Assembly (NCBI RefSeq): GCF_035627495.1
Contig: NZ_DASPLO010000043.1
Coordinates: 4,505-68,504, forward strand
From: Methylocaldum sp035627495
GTDB lineage: Bacteria > Pseudomonadota > Gammaproteobacteria > Methylococcales > Methylococcaceae
Direction of reading: 5' to 3'
Length of the DNA stretch: 64,000 nt
The notes beneath the pieces were generated by a model. It had not been told where the DNA came from. It saw only the letters and a list, made by a program, of their open reading frames with translations, and did no database searches. The translations under genes and the position numbers were made by a program. Positions within the stretch are counted from its first letter, which is position 1. Each line of letters opens with the position of its first letter. Shown here one piece after another: positions 7,904 to 18,545 of this stretch.

Positions 7904-10711
7904 ATGAAAGCATTTCGTCCATTTTTTAGGTCTGCTTTATTTTCACTCATCGCGCTTTGGATTGTTCCTGTTGAGTCGGCGCCGCCCGATACGGCGGCGG
8001 GCTACTACGAGGACGCGCTTCTTCACTACCAAAAGGCAGATCACAAAGCCGCCATCATCCAACTCAAGAACGCCCTCCAGCTCGACCGCGATTTCCTGCC
8101 GGCTCACGTTCTACTGGGCGAAGTCTATATAAAAGAGGGAAACGCACCCGCCGCCGCCGAGGAATTTAAAAAGGCCGATCGACTGGGAGCAGACCGGTCC
8201 GTCACGATCGTGGGCTTAGCCAAAGCCTATCTGCTGCAAGGCAAGTACGTCGAGGTGCTTTCGGAAATAGACCCGAAAGGATTACCGCGCCATGCGCAGG
8301 CAGAAGTGCTGGCGCGGCGCGGATACGCCCATTTGGAGCTTCGCGATAAAGAGAAGGCTGAACAAGCCTTCACCGAAGCCGATGCGCTCAATCCGTCCAG
8401 CGCTGCGCCAAAGACCGGCCTGGCCACTCTCAATCTACGCAACGGTTCCCTGGACCGCGCGGAAGAATTCGCGACCGAGGCGATCAGACTGGCGCCGAAC
8501 GACCCCGAAGCCTGGAATGCAAAGGCCTCCGTCAGCCATGCCAAAGGGGCAACGGATCAAGCCGTCGGCGAATATGCTCAACTCATATCATTGCAGCCCA
8601 ATCACCTCGAAGGGCGGCTCGCCCATGCCGGGCTCTTGCTGGATCTGAATCGCATCGACGAAGCGCAGGCGGATTTCGACTATTTCAAACAGCACTTCCC
8701 GGCGGAGCCGCGCAGCACCTATCTGTCGTCGATCTGGCTCGCGCGCAAAGGCGCGCCTGAAGCCGCCAGGGAAGACCTGGAACGTGCCGCCGCCGTCGTC
8801 GACGGGTTAAAATCCGAGCTTACCACGACCGACGGTCAATTTTTGCTGGTGGGCGGCATGGCCCATGCGGGCCTGCATCAGCCGGAGAAGGCCCGCGAAT
8901 ATCTCACCCGATACATCGCGCTGAACCCCGGCAATTTTCCGGTCAGCCTCATTCTCGGCTCCGTTCTCCTGGAGCAGAAGGATTACAACGGCGTCGTCAA
9001 CCTGTTGTCGCCGTTTCTGAAGCATGAACCGGATAACCCCCGTTTGTTGGCTCTTCTCGGCTCCGCGTACATGCGGAAAGGATGGCACCAAGAGGCGACC
9101 GATCTCCTCACAAAAGCGGCAAGCATCAGCGGCGGCAACCCCGAAATCCGTACGGAACTTGCGTTGACCCACTTGGGCACGGGCGATCAGGCCGCGGCGA
9201 TCCGGGAACTGCAATCCGTAACCACGGCTGTACCGGATATGGAACCCGCCGGACTTGCCCTCGTTCTGCTGCATCTCAAACGCGGCGAGTACGCCCAGGC
9301 AATCGAAGCCGCCCAAAAACTCAGCGCTCAGCAGCCGAACAATCCAACCTTGCTGAACATCCTGGGTTCCGCCGAAATGGCGGCGAGGGATTATTCATCG
9401 GCCCGGCGGCATTTCGAGCAGGCCTCGGCTATTGACGGCAAGTTTTTGGCGCCTCGACTAAATCTGGGTAAATTGGATTTGCTGGGGGGGAATGTCGCCA
9501 AAGCGGAAGAACGTTTTCAAGCTATCCTGCGCGAGCGCCCGGCGGATATACAAACGATGATCGAGTTGGCCCGGCTGGAAGAAACGAAGGGAGAGATCGA
9601 TCAAGCCATACTCTGGCTGGAAAAAGCCCGGGCGACGAGCAAGAAGCACATCCCCGCGCGCATCTACCTGACCAATCTGTACTTGCGTAACAAGAACACC
9701 GCAAAAGCCCTGGAGGTGGCGGAAGAAACCGCGTCGGCCAATCCGGACAGTCACGAGGCTCTCCTGACCTCCGCTCGCGCGAACCTAGCAAATGGGGATA
9801 AAAACGCCGCCCGTATCGTTCTGGACAAGCTGTCACGCATCGCCGGTTCCGATCCCTCGCGGGTCCTCGATATCGCAGAACTCCAACTGGCCGCCGAGGA
9901 CAGCGGTGGCGCCGCATGGTCTCTAGTGAGCGCGCTCAAGCGGAATCCCGAATTTCTGCCGGCTCAAATCCGCCTGGCGCAGATCCGCTTGCTGCGAGGC
10001 GAACTCGAACAGGCGGAAGACGGGGCCGAAGCGCTCCGCAAGACCCTGGCCAAGCACGCCGTGGGCGATATTCTGCTGGGGGACATTCGCATGCGCCAGG
10101 GACGATTCGGAGAGGCTGCAGCGTCCTATCGGGCGGCGCTCGACAAAGAGCCATCGGGACCAGTCGCGATTCGACTGTACGAAAGCGCTGCGGCTGGCGG
10201 TGAGAGTCAGGGGACCATGAAGATTTTGCAGGACTGGATATCCGCTCATCCCGATGACACGCTCGTTCGGCAGGCTTTGGCCGAGAGCCTCCATAAACTC
10301 GGAAAATTGCCGGAAGCCAGAAAACAGTACGAACTCATCCTGAGCCATCGGACTGAAGACCCTGTGCTTTTGAACAATCTGGCTTTTCTTTATTGGCAAC
10401 TCGACGAGCCAGCGGCGCTGGACTTTGCCCGGCGAGCGCACAAAGCCGCCCCGGAGCATCCGCAATTCAACGATACGCTCGGATGGGTTCTCGTGAACAA
10501 AGGCGAGCCCGCCGAGGGCCTGGCATATCTCCGAAATGCCCAATCACGCTTGGCGGGAGATCCGCAGATTAGTTATCACATCGCCGTTGCGCTGGATGCC
10601 CTCGGGCGAAGCAGCGAAGCTTTGAAGGAACTCGACATTGCCCTTCAGACCGGCCAAAGTTTCGACGGTCTAGAAGAGGCGCAGGCGCTGCGTAAACGGC
10701 TATCGCGTTAA
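7904..10711 (+). CDS. prsT: PEP-CTERM system TPR-repeat protein PrsT
   Basis: This 935-residue exported protein has a hydrophobic signal at residues 7-26 followed by tandem tetratricopeptide repeats to the C-terminus (for example AAGYYEDALLHYQKADHKAA near residue 31). Length, start and repeat layout match PrsT, the TPR protein of exosortase/PEP-CTERM extracellular-polysaccharide loci. The signal ends in SA without a lipobox Cys, so it may be periplasmic rather than a lipoprotein. A PEP-CTERM substrate gene follows at 11027. No exosortase or glycan synthesis genes lie in this window. Confidence 0.85.
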   Translation: MKAFRPFFRSALFSLIALWIVPVESAPPDTAAGYYEDALLHYQKADHKAAIIQLKNALQLDRDFLPAHVLLGEVYIKEGNAPAAAEEFKKADRLGADRSVTIVGLAKAYLLQGKYVEVLSEIDPKGLPRHAQAEVLARRGYAHLELRDKEKAEQAFTEADALNPSSAAPKTGLATLNLRNGSLDRAEEFATEAIRLAPNDPEAWNAKASVSHAKGATDQAVGEYAQLISLQPNHLEGRLAHAGLLLDLNRIDEAQADFDYFKQHFPAEPRSTYLSSIWLARKGAPEAAREDLERAAAVVDGLKSELTTTDGQFLLVGGMAHAGLHQPEKAREYLTRYIALNPGNFPVSLILGSVLLEQKDYNGVVNLLSPFLKHEPDNPRLLALLGSAYMRKGWHQEATDLLTKAASISGGNPEIRTELALTHLGTGDQAAAIRELQSVTTAVPDMEPAGLALVLLHLKRGEYAQAIEAAQKLSAQQPNNPTLLNILGSAEMAARDYSSARRHFEQASAIDGKFLAPRLNLGKLDLLGGNVAKAEERFQAILRERPADIQTMIELARLEETKGEIDQAILWLEKARATSKKHIPARIYLTNLYLRNKNTAKALEVAEETASANPDSHEALLTSARANLANGDKNAARIVLDKLSRIAGSDPSRVLDIAELQLAAEDSGGAAWSLVSALKRNPEFLPAQIRLAQIRLLRGELEQAEDGAEALRKTLAKHAVGDILLGDIRMRQGRFGEAAASYRAALDKEPSGPVAIRLYESAAAGGESQGTMKILQDWISAHPDDTLVRQALAESLHKLGKLPEARKQYELILSHRTEDPVLLNNLAFLYWQLDEPAALDFARRAHKAAPEHPQFNDTLGWVLVNKGEPAEGLAYLRNAQSRLAGDPQISYHIAVALDALGRSSEALKELDIALQTGQSFDGLEEAQALRKRLSR

Positions 10712-10852
10712 ACGTCGGCATCATTCGCTTGAAGCGACCGACGATCGTCGAGGTGCCGGAGCATCTCAGTCGCCCAATACTGATTCAATTCAAGATGGCG
10801 CCGGCTTCAATCCGGTACGTCTGCTATTCGTCGACTTGAACAAGCGATCCGG

Positions 10853-10869
10853 TGTCAGAATTCTTTACA
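10853..10869 (+). promoter_or_regulatory. Imperfect dyad, possible activator site
   Basis: TGTCAGAATTCTTTACA has TGTC and TACA arms around GAATTC with a one-base offset. It lies about 75-90 bases upstream of the -24/-12 promoter, where sigma-54 activators usually bind. The role is inferred from position only. Confidence 0.35.
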
Positions 10870-10942
10870 GACGCTCGATCGTTCGAGCAGTTCCGACAGC
10901 GGCATATTAGCTAAGCCTATGAGTATAAGCATATTCCAATGT

Positions 10943-10959
10943 TTGGTCCGAGAATTGCT
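10943..10959 (+). promoter_or_regulatory. Sigma-54 (-24/-12) promoter of the PEP-CTERM gene
   Basis: TTGGTCCGAGAATTGCT matches 15 of 17 positions of the RpoN consensus YTGGCACGrNNNTTGCW, with the invariant GG (10945-10946) and GC (10957-10958) exactly 10 bases apart. It lies about 70 bases upstream of the start codon at 11027. RpoN control of PEP-CTERM genes through PrsK/PrsR is established in other species. Confidence 0.72.
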
Positions 10960-11026
10960 CAAGGTATTGCATAACCGGCCCGGTCTTTCCGTTTCCGGGA
11001 TGTACAATCCTGACGAGGCATCCATC

Positions 11027-11821
11027 ATGAGAAAGAAGTTATATCAACCTGCCCTAGCGACATTGGCCGCGTGTGCGGCGCTTTTCGCAGGTCCTACCTT
11101 GGCGGGCGTAGTTACCTCCAGTTGGGACACGACCTCACCGGTGAGTATCCCTATCGATCCGATGAGCGGCAGTGGTCCGCAAATCGCGGGCGTATCCGGC
11201 TGGTCAAATACGGGCACCGGCGGCAAATTGCAATCAGCGACATCGATAGACTACTCGGGCGGAATGGGGGTCAGGAACATCACCGAGGGAACTTCTTCTC
11301 CCAACCATGCGATGGATAATTATGGTACAACCGACTCCATATTGTTCTCGTGGAGTGAGGCCATAACCTTGTCGCAAGTCACGATCGGTTGGGCGGCTTA
11401 CGATGCGGATATCACCGTATTGGCCTATACGGGTGCGGGCACTCCGACACTTACGGGCATGACCTACGGCAGTTTGACGAGCAACAATTGGGCGCTCATC
11501 GGCCACATCGATGGACCTGATTCTACTTATCCGAATACCAGCACGGGTTCTGGCACCGACACCGTACTGAACGTTGCCTCTACCGCCATTAAATCCCAAT
11601 ACTGGCTTGTCGCTGCGTATACGACGCTTGTGGGGGGGACGTCGCTCGGCAACACTACTAAAGACTACGTGAAGATTGCGCAGTTAACCGGGAAATGGGA
11701 TCAACCGGAGCCGCCGCCTTCAGCGGGAGAGAGCGTGCCGGAACCTGCCAGTCTGCTCTTGCTGGGGTTGGGGCTGTCCCTCATACAATGGAACCGGCGA
11801 CAAGTACAGAATAATAGCTGA
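11027..11821 (+). CDS. PEP-CTERM sorted extracellular protein
   Basis: The 264-residue protein has a signal peptide (MRKK then a hydrophobic run, cleavage likely near GPTLAG), a Ser/Thr/Gly-rich low-complexity body with few charged residues, and a C-terminal sorting signal VPEPASLLLLGLGL followed by NRR. That is the PEP motif, membrane helix and basic tail recognised by exosortase. The ATG at 11027 is preferred over an earlier one at 10919, which lies upstream of the -24/-12 promoter; GAGG at 11015-11018 is a well-spaced ribosome site. It probably becomes part of the extracellular polysaccharide matrix. The body has no recognisable enzyme domain. Confidence 0.9.
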   Translation: MRKKLYQPALATLAACAALFAGPTLAGVVTSSWDTTSPVSIPIDPMSGSGPQIAGVSGWSNTGTGGKLQSATSIDYSGGMGVRNITEGTSSPNHAMDNYGTTDSILFSWSEAITLSQVTIGWAAYDADITVLAYTGAGTPTLTGMTYGSLTSNNWALIGHIDGPDSTYPNTSTGSGTDTVLNVASTAIKSQYWLVAAYTTLVGGTSLGNTTKDYVKIAQLTGKWDQPEPPPSAGESVPEPASLLLLGLGLSLIQWNRRQVQNNS

Positions 11822-11931
11822 GCCGAAGACTCGGCAGCCCGATACGCACATCCGAGTTATGGCGCATCGGACGCTCGCCGTGAATTGATCCTGAACACAG
11901 GAATCACCATCGGCGTGCCGTCTTTTCAAAC

Positions 11932-11960
11932 TGCCCGAGCGATTCCTCGGGCATTTTTTT
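11932..11960 (+). terminator. Rho-independent terminator after the PEP-CTERM gene
   Basis: The stem TGCCCGAG (11932-11939) pairs with CTCGGGCA (11946-11953) across a six-base loop and is followed by seven T. It lies 110 bases after the stop. Confidence 0.85.
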
Positions 11961-12047
11961 GGCCGAACGTTGAAATCCAATCTCCCTCATCTTTCGTCCC
12001 AAACCTGTAAATTTTCTTTTACAGCGTCTCCAATATGAACATTCGAT

Positions 12048-12698
12048 CTAAAGCGCTTTTTTGTTCCGGCTAAACAACGGCAGGAACTCCGCCGCCGCAA
12101 GCTCGGGATCCGGTACTCCGAATAGTGCCTCGATCACGGCCAAAACGTCCGCGCCGGCCTGCAGCAATAATTCGCCATTTTCCGGCGTCACGCCGCCTAT
12201 AGCGACGATAGGAATGTGCAGATGCCGTTTGGCCTCCAAAAGCGTTTCAAATCGAGCGCAAGGCGCGTTGGGTTTGGTCTTGGAAGGAAAGAACCGACCG
12301 AAAGCGACATAGTCTGCACCACGCGCTTCGGCCTGAACGGCGAGCTCGACCGAATCGTAGCAGGATACGCCGATAATGGCGTCGTGCCCCAAAATTTGCC
12401 GGGCTTCCGTCAACGACAGATCCTCCTTGCCGAGATGCACGCCGTCGGCACCGATGCGGCGGGCGAGTTCCACGTCGTCATTGACAATCAGCGGCACCCT
12501 ACCCTCGTGACAGATAGCCAAAAGCCTGGCTGCCTCACCCAGAGGATCGCGAGCGGCTTTGGCGCGGTACTGAACCACAGCCGCACCTCCCCGAACGGCT
12601 CCTGCCACGGCCTCGGCTAATGTCTGTTCATTCGGGTAAGCTTCTCGGGTGATGGCGTACAGCCCCGAACGGGGAAACGGCAAGCGGATGTTGTGCAT
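12048..12698 (-). CDS. thiE: Thiamine-phosphate synthase
   Basis: The 216-residue TIM-barrel enzyme joins hydroxymethylpyrimidine diphosphate and hydroxyethylthiazole phosphate. It shows the family motifs in order: SGLYAIT, VQYRAK, LIVNDDVELA, GADGVHLGKEDL, GVSCYD, DYVAFGRFFPS and IVAIGGV. The ATG at 12698 (MHNIRLPF) begins just before the first strand and is preferred over an upstream in-frame start. No other thiamine gene is adjacent. It follows the TauE/SafE gene by 85 bases on the same strand and may be its distal cotranscript. Confidence 0.93.
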   Translation of the reverse strand: MHNIRLPFPRSGLYAITREAYPNEQTLAEAVAGAVRGGAAVVQYRAKAARDPLGEAARLLAICHEGRVPLIVNDDVELARRIGADGVHLGKEDLSLTEARQILGHDAIIGVSCYDSVELAVQAEARGADYVAFGRFFPSKTKPNAPCARFETLLEAKRHLHIPIVAIGGVTPENGELLLQAGADVLAVIEALFGVPDPELAAAEFLPLFSRNKKAL

Positions 12699-12783
12699 GT
12701 TCTGACGGATCGGCTTTGAATCAGGCCGGAACTCCGACCACCTAATGCCGATGATACCGAAATCGCAGGCAAAACCGACACCC

Positions 12784-13719
12784 CTAACGCTTTGCACCGT
12801 TAGTAGGATTCAACGTAAACGAGTTTTTTCGATGCAAGCCTTGGGTATGAATCCACCCCCAAACCCGACAGACCGCCACAATCCCCAGCATGGTGGCCAT
12901 ACCCCAAAGGAAGTCGGGATGCTGTAAGAGCAATTCCCTGGTCTCGGCGATCAATTCGGGCGTCAGTTCTTTATACAGGAGGTAACAGGCAATCGCGATG
13001 ACGAATCCCCCGAAGATCCGCCGCAATGCTTGTCCGCTGACATGACGGGAGAGCAGTCCGCCGATCAGGCTTCCGACGATGGCGACGCCGGTGACGATGG
13101 AAACCAGTTCAAGGTCGATGCTGACGTGACTGATATAGCCTGCGAGGCCCGCGAACGATTTCGTAGCGATGACTAACAGCGAAGTTCCGATCGCGGCGTG
13201 CATCGGCAGCCCGCCGAGCAGATTCAGGGCCGGCACTACCAGGAAACCGCCACCGGCGCCGACCAATCCGGTAACGACGCCGACCATAAGACCGTCGAAC
13301 ATGATGGCCAACAAGGGAAGATTGGCCGGGCAGATAGGCTTAGAGGCGCCGGTTTCCGCGCCTCTTTGGCGCTGCCCGCGCAGCATCGCCAAGGCCGTAG
13401 CGAACATGATGACAGCGAACAGCAACAGCAACACACCGCCCGGCACATAAGCCGCGAGCCGCCCGCCGCCGTATGCTCCCAACATGCCTGCAGCGCCGAA
13501 GATCAGGCCCGTGCGCCAGCAGACCCGCCCGTTGCGGGCATGATTGAGCGTGGCGGCAAGACTGGCAACCCCCACGACGACCAGCGATGTGGCAATGGCT
13601 GTTTTGGGCTCGACACGGAGCAAATAGACCAACACCGGAACCGTGAGTATCGATCCGCCACCGCCGAGCAACCCCAGCAGCAAGCCGATCAAGAGCGATA
13701 AAGCGACAACCAAGGTCAT
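12784..13719 (-). CDS. TauE/SafE-family anion permease (putative sulfite exporter)
   Basis: The 311-residue membrane protein has about eight hydrophobic segments and two homologous halves, each marked by a Gly-rich loop (GLLGGGGSILTVP at the N-terminus and GLVGAGGGFLVVPAL at mid-protein). This is the TauE/SafE (DUF81) architecture. Because it lies 98 bases downstream of a persulfide dioxygenase that makes sulfite, export of sulfite or another sulfur oxyanion is the likely job; this is inferred from context. Confidence 0.88.
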   Translation of the reverse strand: MTLVVALSLLIGLLLGLLGGGGSILTVPVLVYLLRVEPKTAIATSLVVVGVASLAATLNHARNGRVCWRTGLIFGAAGMLGAYGGGRLAAYVPGGVLLLLFAVIMFATALAMLRGQRQRGAETGASKPICPANLPLLAIMFDGLMVGVVTGLVGAGGGFLVVPALNLLGGLPMHAAIGTSLLVIATKSFAGLAGYISHVSIDLELVSIVTGVAIVGSLIGGLLSRHVSGQALRRIFGGFVIAIACYLLYKELTPELIAETRELLLQHPDFLWGMATMLGIVAVCRVWGWIHTQGLHRKNSFTLNPTNGAKR

Positions 13720-13817
13720 GGGTTTAGCTCCGTCATATGCCTTGCAGCGAGCCCCGGTCTCTGCGCCAAACGCAGAACAACCGGAGTCCCGGCAATATTC
13801 CGCCGGCGAGGCAACCG

Positions 13818-14522
13818 TCAGCCGTGGCGTACGGCGGGCTCTCGGCCGCAGGCTTGGTTCGCCGGCAGCGCTCGGTCGATGTACTTCGGATAGGGCAGAT
13901 TGAGTTCATTCATGATGGCGATGAACTCCTCCCGACTCTTGCCGCCACCCAAACGCGGATTTTTAGCTATCTCCTGCTTGATGCTCGATACCGTATTGCC
14001 GTTATAGTCGTGGCCCGGATAGACCAAGGTATCGGGCGGCAGGGTGAACAGCTTGTTGGTGATACTGTCGTACAACCGCCCCGCGTCGCCCTGCTGAAAA
14101 TCAGTACGGCCGCAACCGCCGATGAATAAAGCATCACCGGTAAAGACCCGGTCGCCGACGAGATAGCTCAAACAACCGTTGGTATGACCGGGCGTGTGCC
14201 GCACCTCGATTTCGATGTCGCCCACCTGAAGCAGAATGCCGTCGGTAACCAAAAGATCGGCGCACATGGCGCCCGCGTCGCGGTGCACCACGCCTTTACT
14301 GCCCAGCCACTCCCGCAAAAGCCCGGAGCCCGTGATGTGGTCGGCATGGACATGCGTTTCCATCGTGTAGAGCAACTTAAGATTCAGCTCTTTCAGCAAA
14401 CTGATGTAATGCTCAACCTCCGTGGCGACCGGATCAATCAGCACCGCACGACGGGTGCGTTCGCAGCCGAGCAGATAGGTGTAGGTAAAGGTATCGGGTT
14501 CGAAAAGCTGTTTAAAGATCAT
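13818..14522 (-). CDS. ETHE1-type persulfide dioxygenase (MBL fold)
   Basis: The 234-residue metallo-beta-lactamase-fold enzyme has ETHE1 features: IFKQLFEPDTFTYTYLLG at the start, the metal motif THVHADH, HTPGHTNGCLSYL, GDALFIGGCGRTDFQQG and VYPGHDYNG. ETHE1-like enzymes use one Fe(II) to oxidise glutathione persulfide to sulfite and glutathione. The ATG at 14522 follows an AGAGGAG ribosome site and aligns with the family start. It is preceded by a -24/-12 promoter and is divergent from a FisR-like activator, a pairing known for sulfide- and persulfide-oxidation genes. Confidence 0.9.
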   Translation of the reverse strand: MIFKQLFEPDTFTYTYLLGCERTRRAVLIDPVATEVEHYISLLKELNLKLLYTMETHVHADHITGSGLLREWLGSKGVVHRDAGAMCADLLVTDGILLQVGDIEIEVRHTPGHTNGCLSYLVGDRVFTGDALFIGGCGRTDFQQGDAGRLYDSITNKLFTLPPDTLVYPGHDYNGNTVSSIKQEIAKNPRLGGGKSREEFIAIMNELNLPYPKYIDRALPANQACGREPAVRHG

Positions 14523-14573
14523 CGCGTCTCTCCTCTGGATTAGCGACCCATCAAGACTGTTTGACTGATTAAT

Positions 14574-14590
14574 TACAAAGACCGTGCCTA
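14574..14590 (-). promoter_or_regulatory. Sigma-54 (-24/-12) promoter of the persulfide dioxygenase operon
   Basis: Read on the minus strand, TAGGCACGGTCTTTGTA matches 15 of 17 positions of the RpoN consensus, including GGCACG at -24 and TTG at -12; the -12 GC is GT. GG and GT are 10 bases apart. The start codon at 14522 is about 50 bases downstream. Confidence 0.68.
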
Positions 14591-14673
14591 AGCCGAGCTG
14601 CCCGCTCATGCCCGCGCTGCGCCTGGATTCTCGCCGAATTTCAAAGCTCCAATCGGTCCCGCTGCCTGTCTCA

Positions 14674-14703
14674 ATGTTTCACGAAGCGTTTCGCGTGATA
14701 CAT
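14674..14703. promoter_or_regulatory. 30-bp dyad, candidate enhancer site for the FisR-like activator
   Basis: The arms ATGTTTCACG (14674-14683) and CGTGATACAT (14694-14703) are inverted repeats with nine of ten positions pairing, separated by ten bases. The dyad is about 85-115 bases upstream of the -24 element, the usual place for a sigma-54 activator, and just upstream of the activator gene itself. Confidence 0.6.
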
Positions 14704-14756
14704 TAACTGCAACAAGACCCATTATTCTGAAACGCACTGAAACCCTTTGTCCCCTT

Positions 14757-16106
<1,350 letters not shown>

Positions 16107-16268
16107 AGGACACCGGCCATGCGCCGCTCTAATTCGGCCTAATTTCGAATTGGACGGGTCATCGACCAAGCCCCCACCGACAAACCTCTTGTTTGGCCGG
16201 ATTGGGCTGCGCCGGCCCGACCGCACAGTTATAATTCGCTAGTTTTTTCGTTATTCAACAGGAACATC

Positions 16269-17495
16269 ATGTCCAACCAGAGTGTAAAAAAGGTCGCTCT
16301 CGCCTACTCCGGCGGGCTCGACACCTCCGTCATCCTTAAATGGCTGCAGGAGACCTACGGCTGTGAAGTCGTCACTTTCACCGCCGACATCGGCCAGGGC
16401 GAGGAATTGGAACCGGCGCGCGCCAAGGCACAGGCCCTCGGCATCAAGGAAATCTATATCGACGACCTCAAGGAGGAGTTCGCCCGGGATTTCGTGTTCC
16501 CGATGTTCCGCGCCAACGCGATTTATGAAGGCGAGTACCTGCTGGGCACGTCCATAGCCCGCCCATTGATCGCCAAGCGTCTTATCGAAATCACCAACGA
16601 GACCGGGGCCGACGCCATCGCCCACGGCGCCACCGGCAAGGGCAACGATCAGGTTCGATTCGAATTGGGCGCTTACGCGCTGCGCCCCGACATCAAGATC
16701 ATCGCGCCCTGGCGGGAATGGGATCTGAATTCGCGCGAGAAGCTCCTGGCCTATGCGGAACAACACGGCATTCCGATCGAAATGAAGCGTGGCAAGGCAT
16801 CGCCCTATTCCATGGACGCCAATTTGCTGCACATCTCCTACGAAGGCGGCATTCTCGAAGATCCGTGGGCCGAGCCCGAGGAAGACATGTGGCGTTGGAC
16901 CGTTTCGCCGGAAAAAGCAGCGGACAAACCGACCTATATCGAACTGACCTACGCGCGCGGCGACATCGTGGCCATCGACGGCGAACGGGTAACACCCGCT
17001 CAAGTCCTGGCGAAGCTCAATCAATTGGGCGGCGCGAACGGCGTCGGCCGTTTGGATATCGTGGAAAACCGTTATGTCGGCATGAAATCCCGGGGCTGCT
17101 ACGAAACGCCGGGCGGCACCATCATGCTCAGAGCCCACCGCGCCATCGAATCCCTCACCTTGGATCGCGAAGTGGCGCATCTAAAAGACGAACTGATGCC
17201 CCGCTACGCCAGCCTGATTTATAACGGCTACTGGTGGAGTCCGGAGCGTCTAATGCTGCAACAGCTGATCGATGCCTCGCAGACGGCGGTGAACGGCCAG
17301 GTCAGGGTGAAGCTTTACAAAGGCAACGTGACGATGGTCGGCCGCAAGTCCGACACCAACAGCCTGTTCGACATGAGCATCGCCACCTTCGAGGACGATC
17401 GCGGCGCGTACAATCAAAAGGATGCGGAAGGATTCATCAAGCTCAACGCCTTGCGCATGCGAATTGCTGCAAAGAAAGGCTTGAAGTTCGTTTGA
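16269..17495 (+). CDS. argG: Argininosuccinate synthase
   Basis: The 408-residue enzyme condenses citrulline and aspartate using ATP in arginine synthesis. It has the ATP-pyrophosphatase P-loop ALAYSGGLDTSVILKWL at residues 11-27, plus HGATGKGNDQVRFE and SPYSMDANL. Length is normal. A TATAAT at 16230-16235 sits 33 bases upstream of the start and may be its -10. A strong terminator follows, so it is probably monocistronic. Confidence 0.97.
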   Translation: MSNQSVKKVALAYSGGLDTSVILKWLQETYGCEVVTFTADIGQGEELEPARAKAQALGIKEIYIDDLKEEFARDFVFPMFRANAIYEGEYLLGTSIARPLIAKRLIEITNETGADAIAHGATGKGNDQVRFELGAYALRPDIKIIAPWREWDLNSREKLLAYAEQHGIPIEMKRGKASPYSMDANLLHISYEGGILEDPWAEPEEDMWRWTVSPEKAADKPTYIELTYARGDIVAIDGERVTPAQVLAKLNQLGGANGVGRLDIVENRYVGMKSRGCYETPGGTIMLRAHRAIESLTLDREVAHLKDELMPRYASLIYNGYWWSPERLMLQQLIDASQTAVNGQVRVKLYKGNVTMVGRKSDTNSLFDMSIATFEDDRGAYNQKDAEGFIKLNALRMRIAAKKGLKFV

Positions 17496-17501
17496 CGCAA
17501 A

Positions 17502-17530
17502 AAAGCCCGCGGTGGTTTGCCGCGGGCTTT
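17502..17530 (+). terminator. Rho-independent terminator after argG
   Basis: AAAGCCCGCGG (17502-17512) pairs perfectly with CCGCGGGCTTT (17520-17530) around a seven-base loop. The flanking A and T runs let it work in both directions, also ending the convergent transcript from 17585. Confidence 0.88.
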
Positions 17531-17584
17531 CATGTTTTTCAAGCGGGAGGCGGGAGACCGAAGCCACCCGTCAAGCCATTCTTT

Positions 17585-18526
17585 TTAGCTGATCCCGTAC
17601 TTTTGCATACGATAAAGCAAGGTATCCCGGGAAATTCCCAAAAGCCGAGCCGAACGGCTGCGGTTGCCGTTGGTCCGCGACAAGGCCTGACGGATCAGGT
17701 CCATCTCGACCTTTTCCAGCTCGATACCCAATTCCGGCAAGTCGAACAGCGGTTTTTGCGACGGCGCCCGATTGACGATCTCCGGCGGCAAATTGCTTTC
17801 GTCGATGGTGCGGCCTGCGAGCAGGATGGATAGCCTTTCACACACGTTGCGAAGCTCTCTGACGTTGCCGGGCCAGGCATAACCGGTAAGCCGGCCTAGC
17901 GCCGCCTTGCTGAACGAAGCTTCCGGAAGCTTGTGCCCTTCGGCGAATCGCTTCATGAAGTGCTGCAGCAACAACTGGATATCGCCCATACGCTCGCGCA
18001 GCGGCGGGAGCTCCACCGGAACGACATTGAGACGGTAATAGAGATCCTTGCGAAACTCTCCCCTCGAAATCTTTTCCTGAAGGTTGGCGTTGGTTGCGGC
18101 GATGATGCGGACGTTCACGTTTAACGTGTGGGTTTCGCCGACCGGCTGAATCTCGCCGGTTTCGAGGAAGCGCAGGAGTTTAGCCTGGAGGGCTATCGGC
18201 AGCGAATCCACTTCGTCCAGGAATACGGTGCCGCCGTCGGCGGCTTGAAGACGGCCAATCTGACCGCTCACTGCGCCGGTGAATGCGCCTTTGCGATGGC
18301 CGAACAATTCCGATTCGGCCAGTGCCTCGGGGAGTGCGGCGCAATTCAGCGTGATAAAAGGCTTATTCGCACGCGGACTATGTTCTCTCAAAGCATGCGC
18401 CAACACCTCCTTGCCGGTGCCGGTCTCTCCGACCACCAAAACGGTCACGTCGGTCGCGGCAATCATTCTGGCGCTGCGCAACAACGCCTCGAAATTTGGC
18501 GATTGGCCGATCAGCTTATTAAACAT
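17585..18526 (-). CDS. Sigma-54 activator without a sensory domain
   Basis: The 313-residue protein starts almost directly with the AAA+ domain (LIGQSPNFEALLRSA). It has Walker A GETGTGKE, the loop GAFTGAVSG, Walker B GGTVFLDEVDSL and a C-terminal Fis helix-turn-helix (NRSRSARLLGISRDTLLYRM). Missing receiver, GAF or PAS domains make it PspF-like in layout, so activity must be controlled by a partner protein or by expression. It lies 19 bases downstream of a membrane protein gene on the same strand, a candidate partner. No target promoter could be assigned. Confidence 0.9.
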   Translation of the reverse strand: MFNKLIGQSPNFEALLRSARMIAATDVTVLVVGETGTGKEVLAHALREHSPRANKPFITLNCAALPEALAESELFGHRKGAFTGAVSGQIGRLQAADGGTVFLDEVDSLPIALQAKLLRFLETGEIQPVGETHTLNVNVRIIAATNANLQEKISRGEFRKDLYYRLNVVPVELPPLRERMGDIQLLLQHFMKRFAEGHKLPEASFSKAALGRLTGYAWPGNVRELRNVCERLSILLAGRTIDESNLPPEIVNRAPSQKPLFDLPELGIELEKVEMDLIRQALSRTNGNRSRSARLLGISRDTLLYRMQKYGIS

Positions 18527-18545
18527 AATCTCACCCTCCTCGTTT

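Larger units (their letters stand above)
10712..11026. other. Regulatory intergenic region before the PEP-CTERM gene
   Basis: This 315-base gap holds a -24/-12 promoter and, about 75 bases further upstream, an imperfect dyad; both are listed separately. No coding capacity is supported. Confidence 0.6.
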
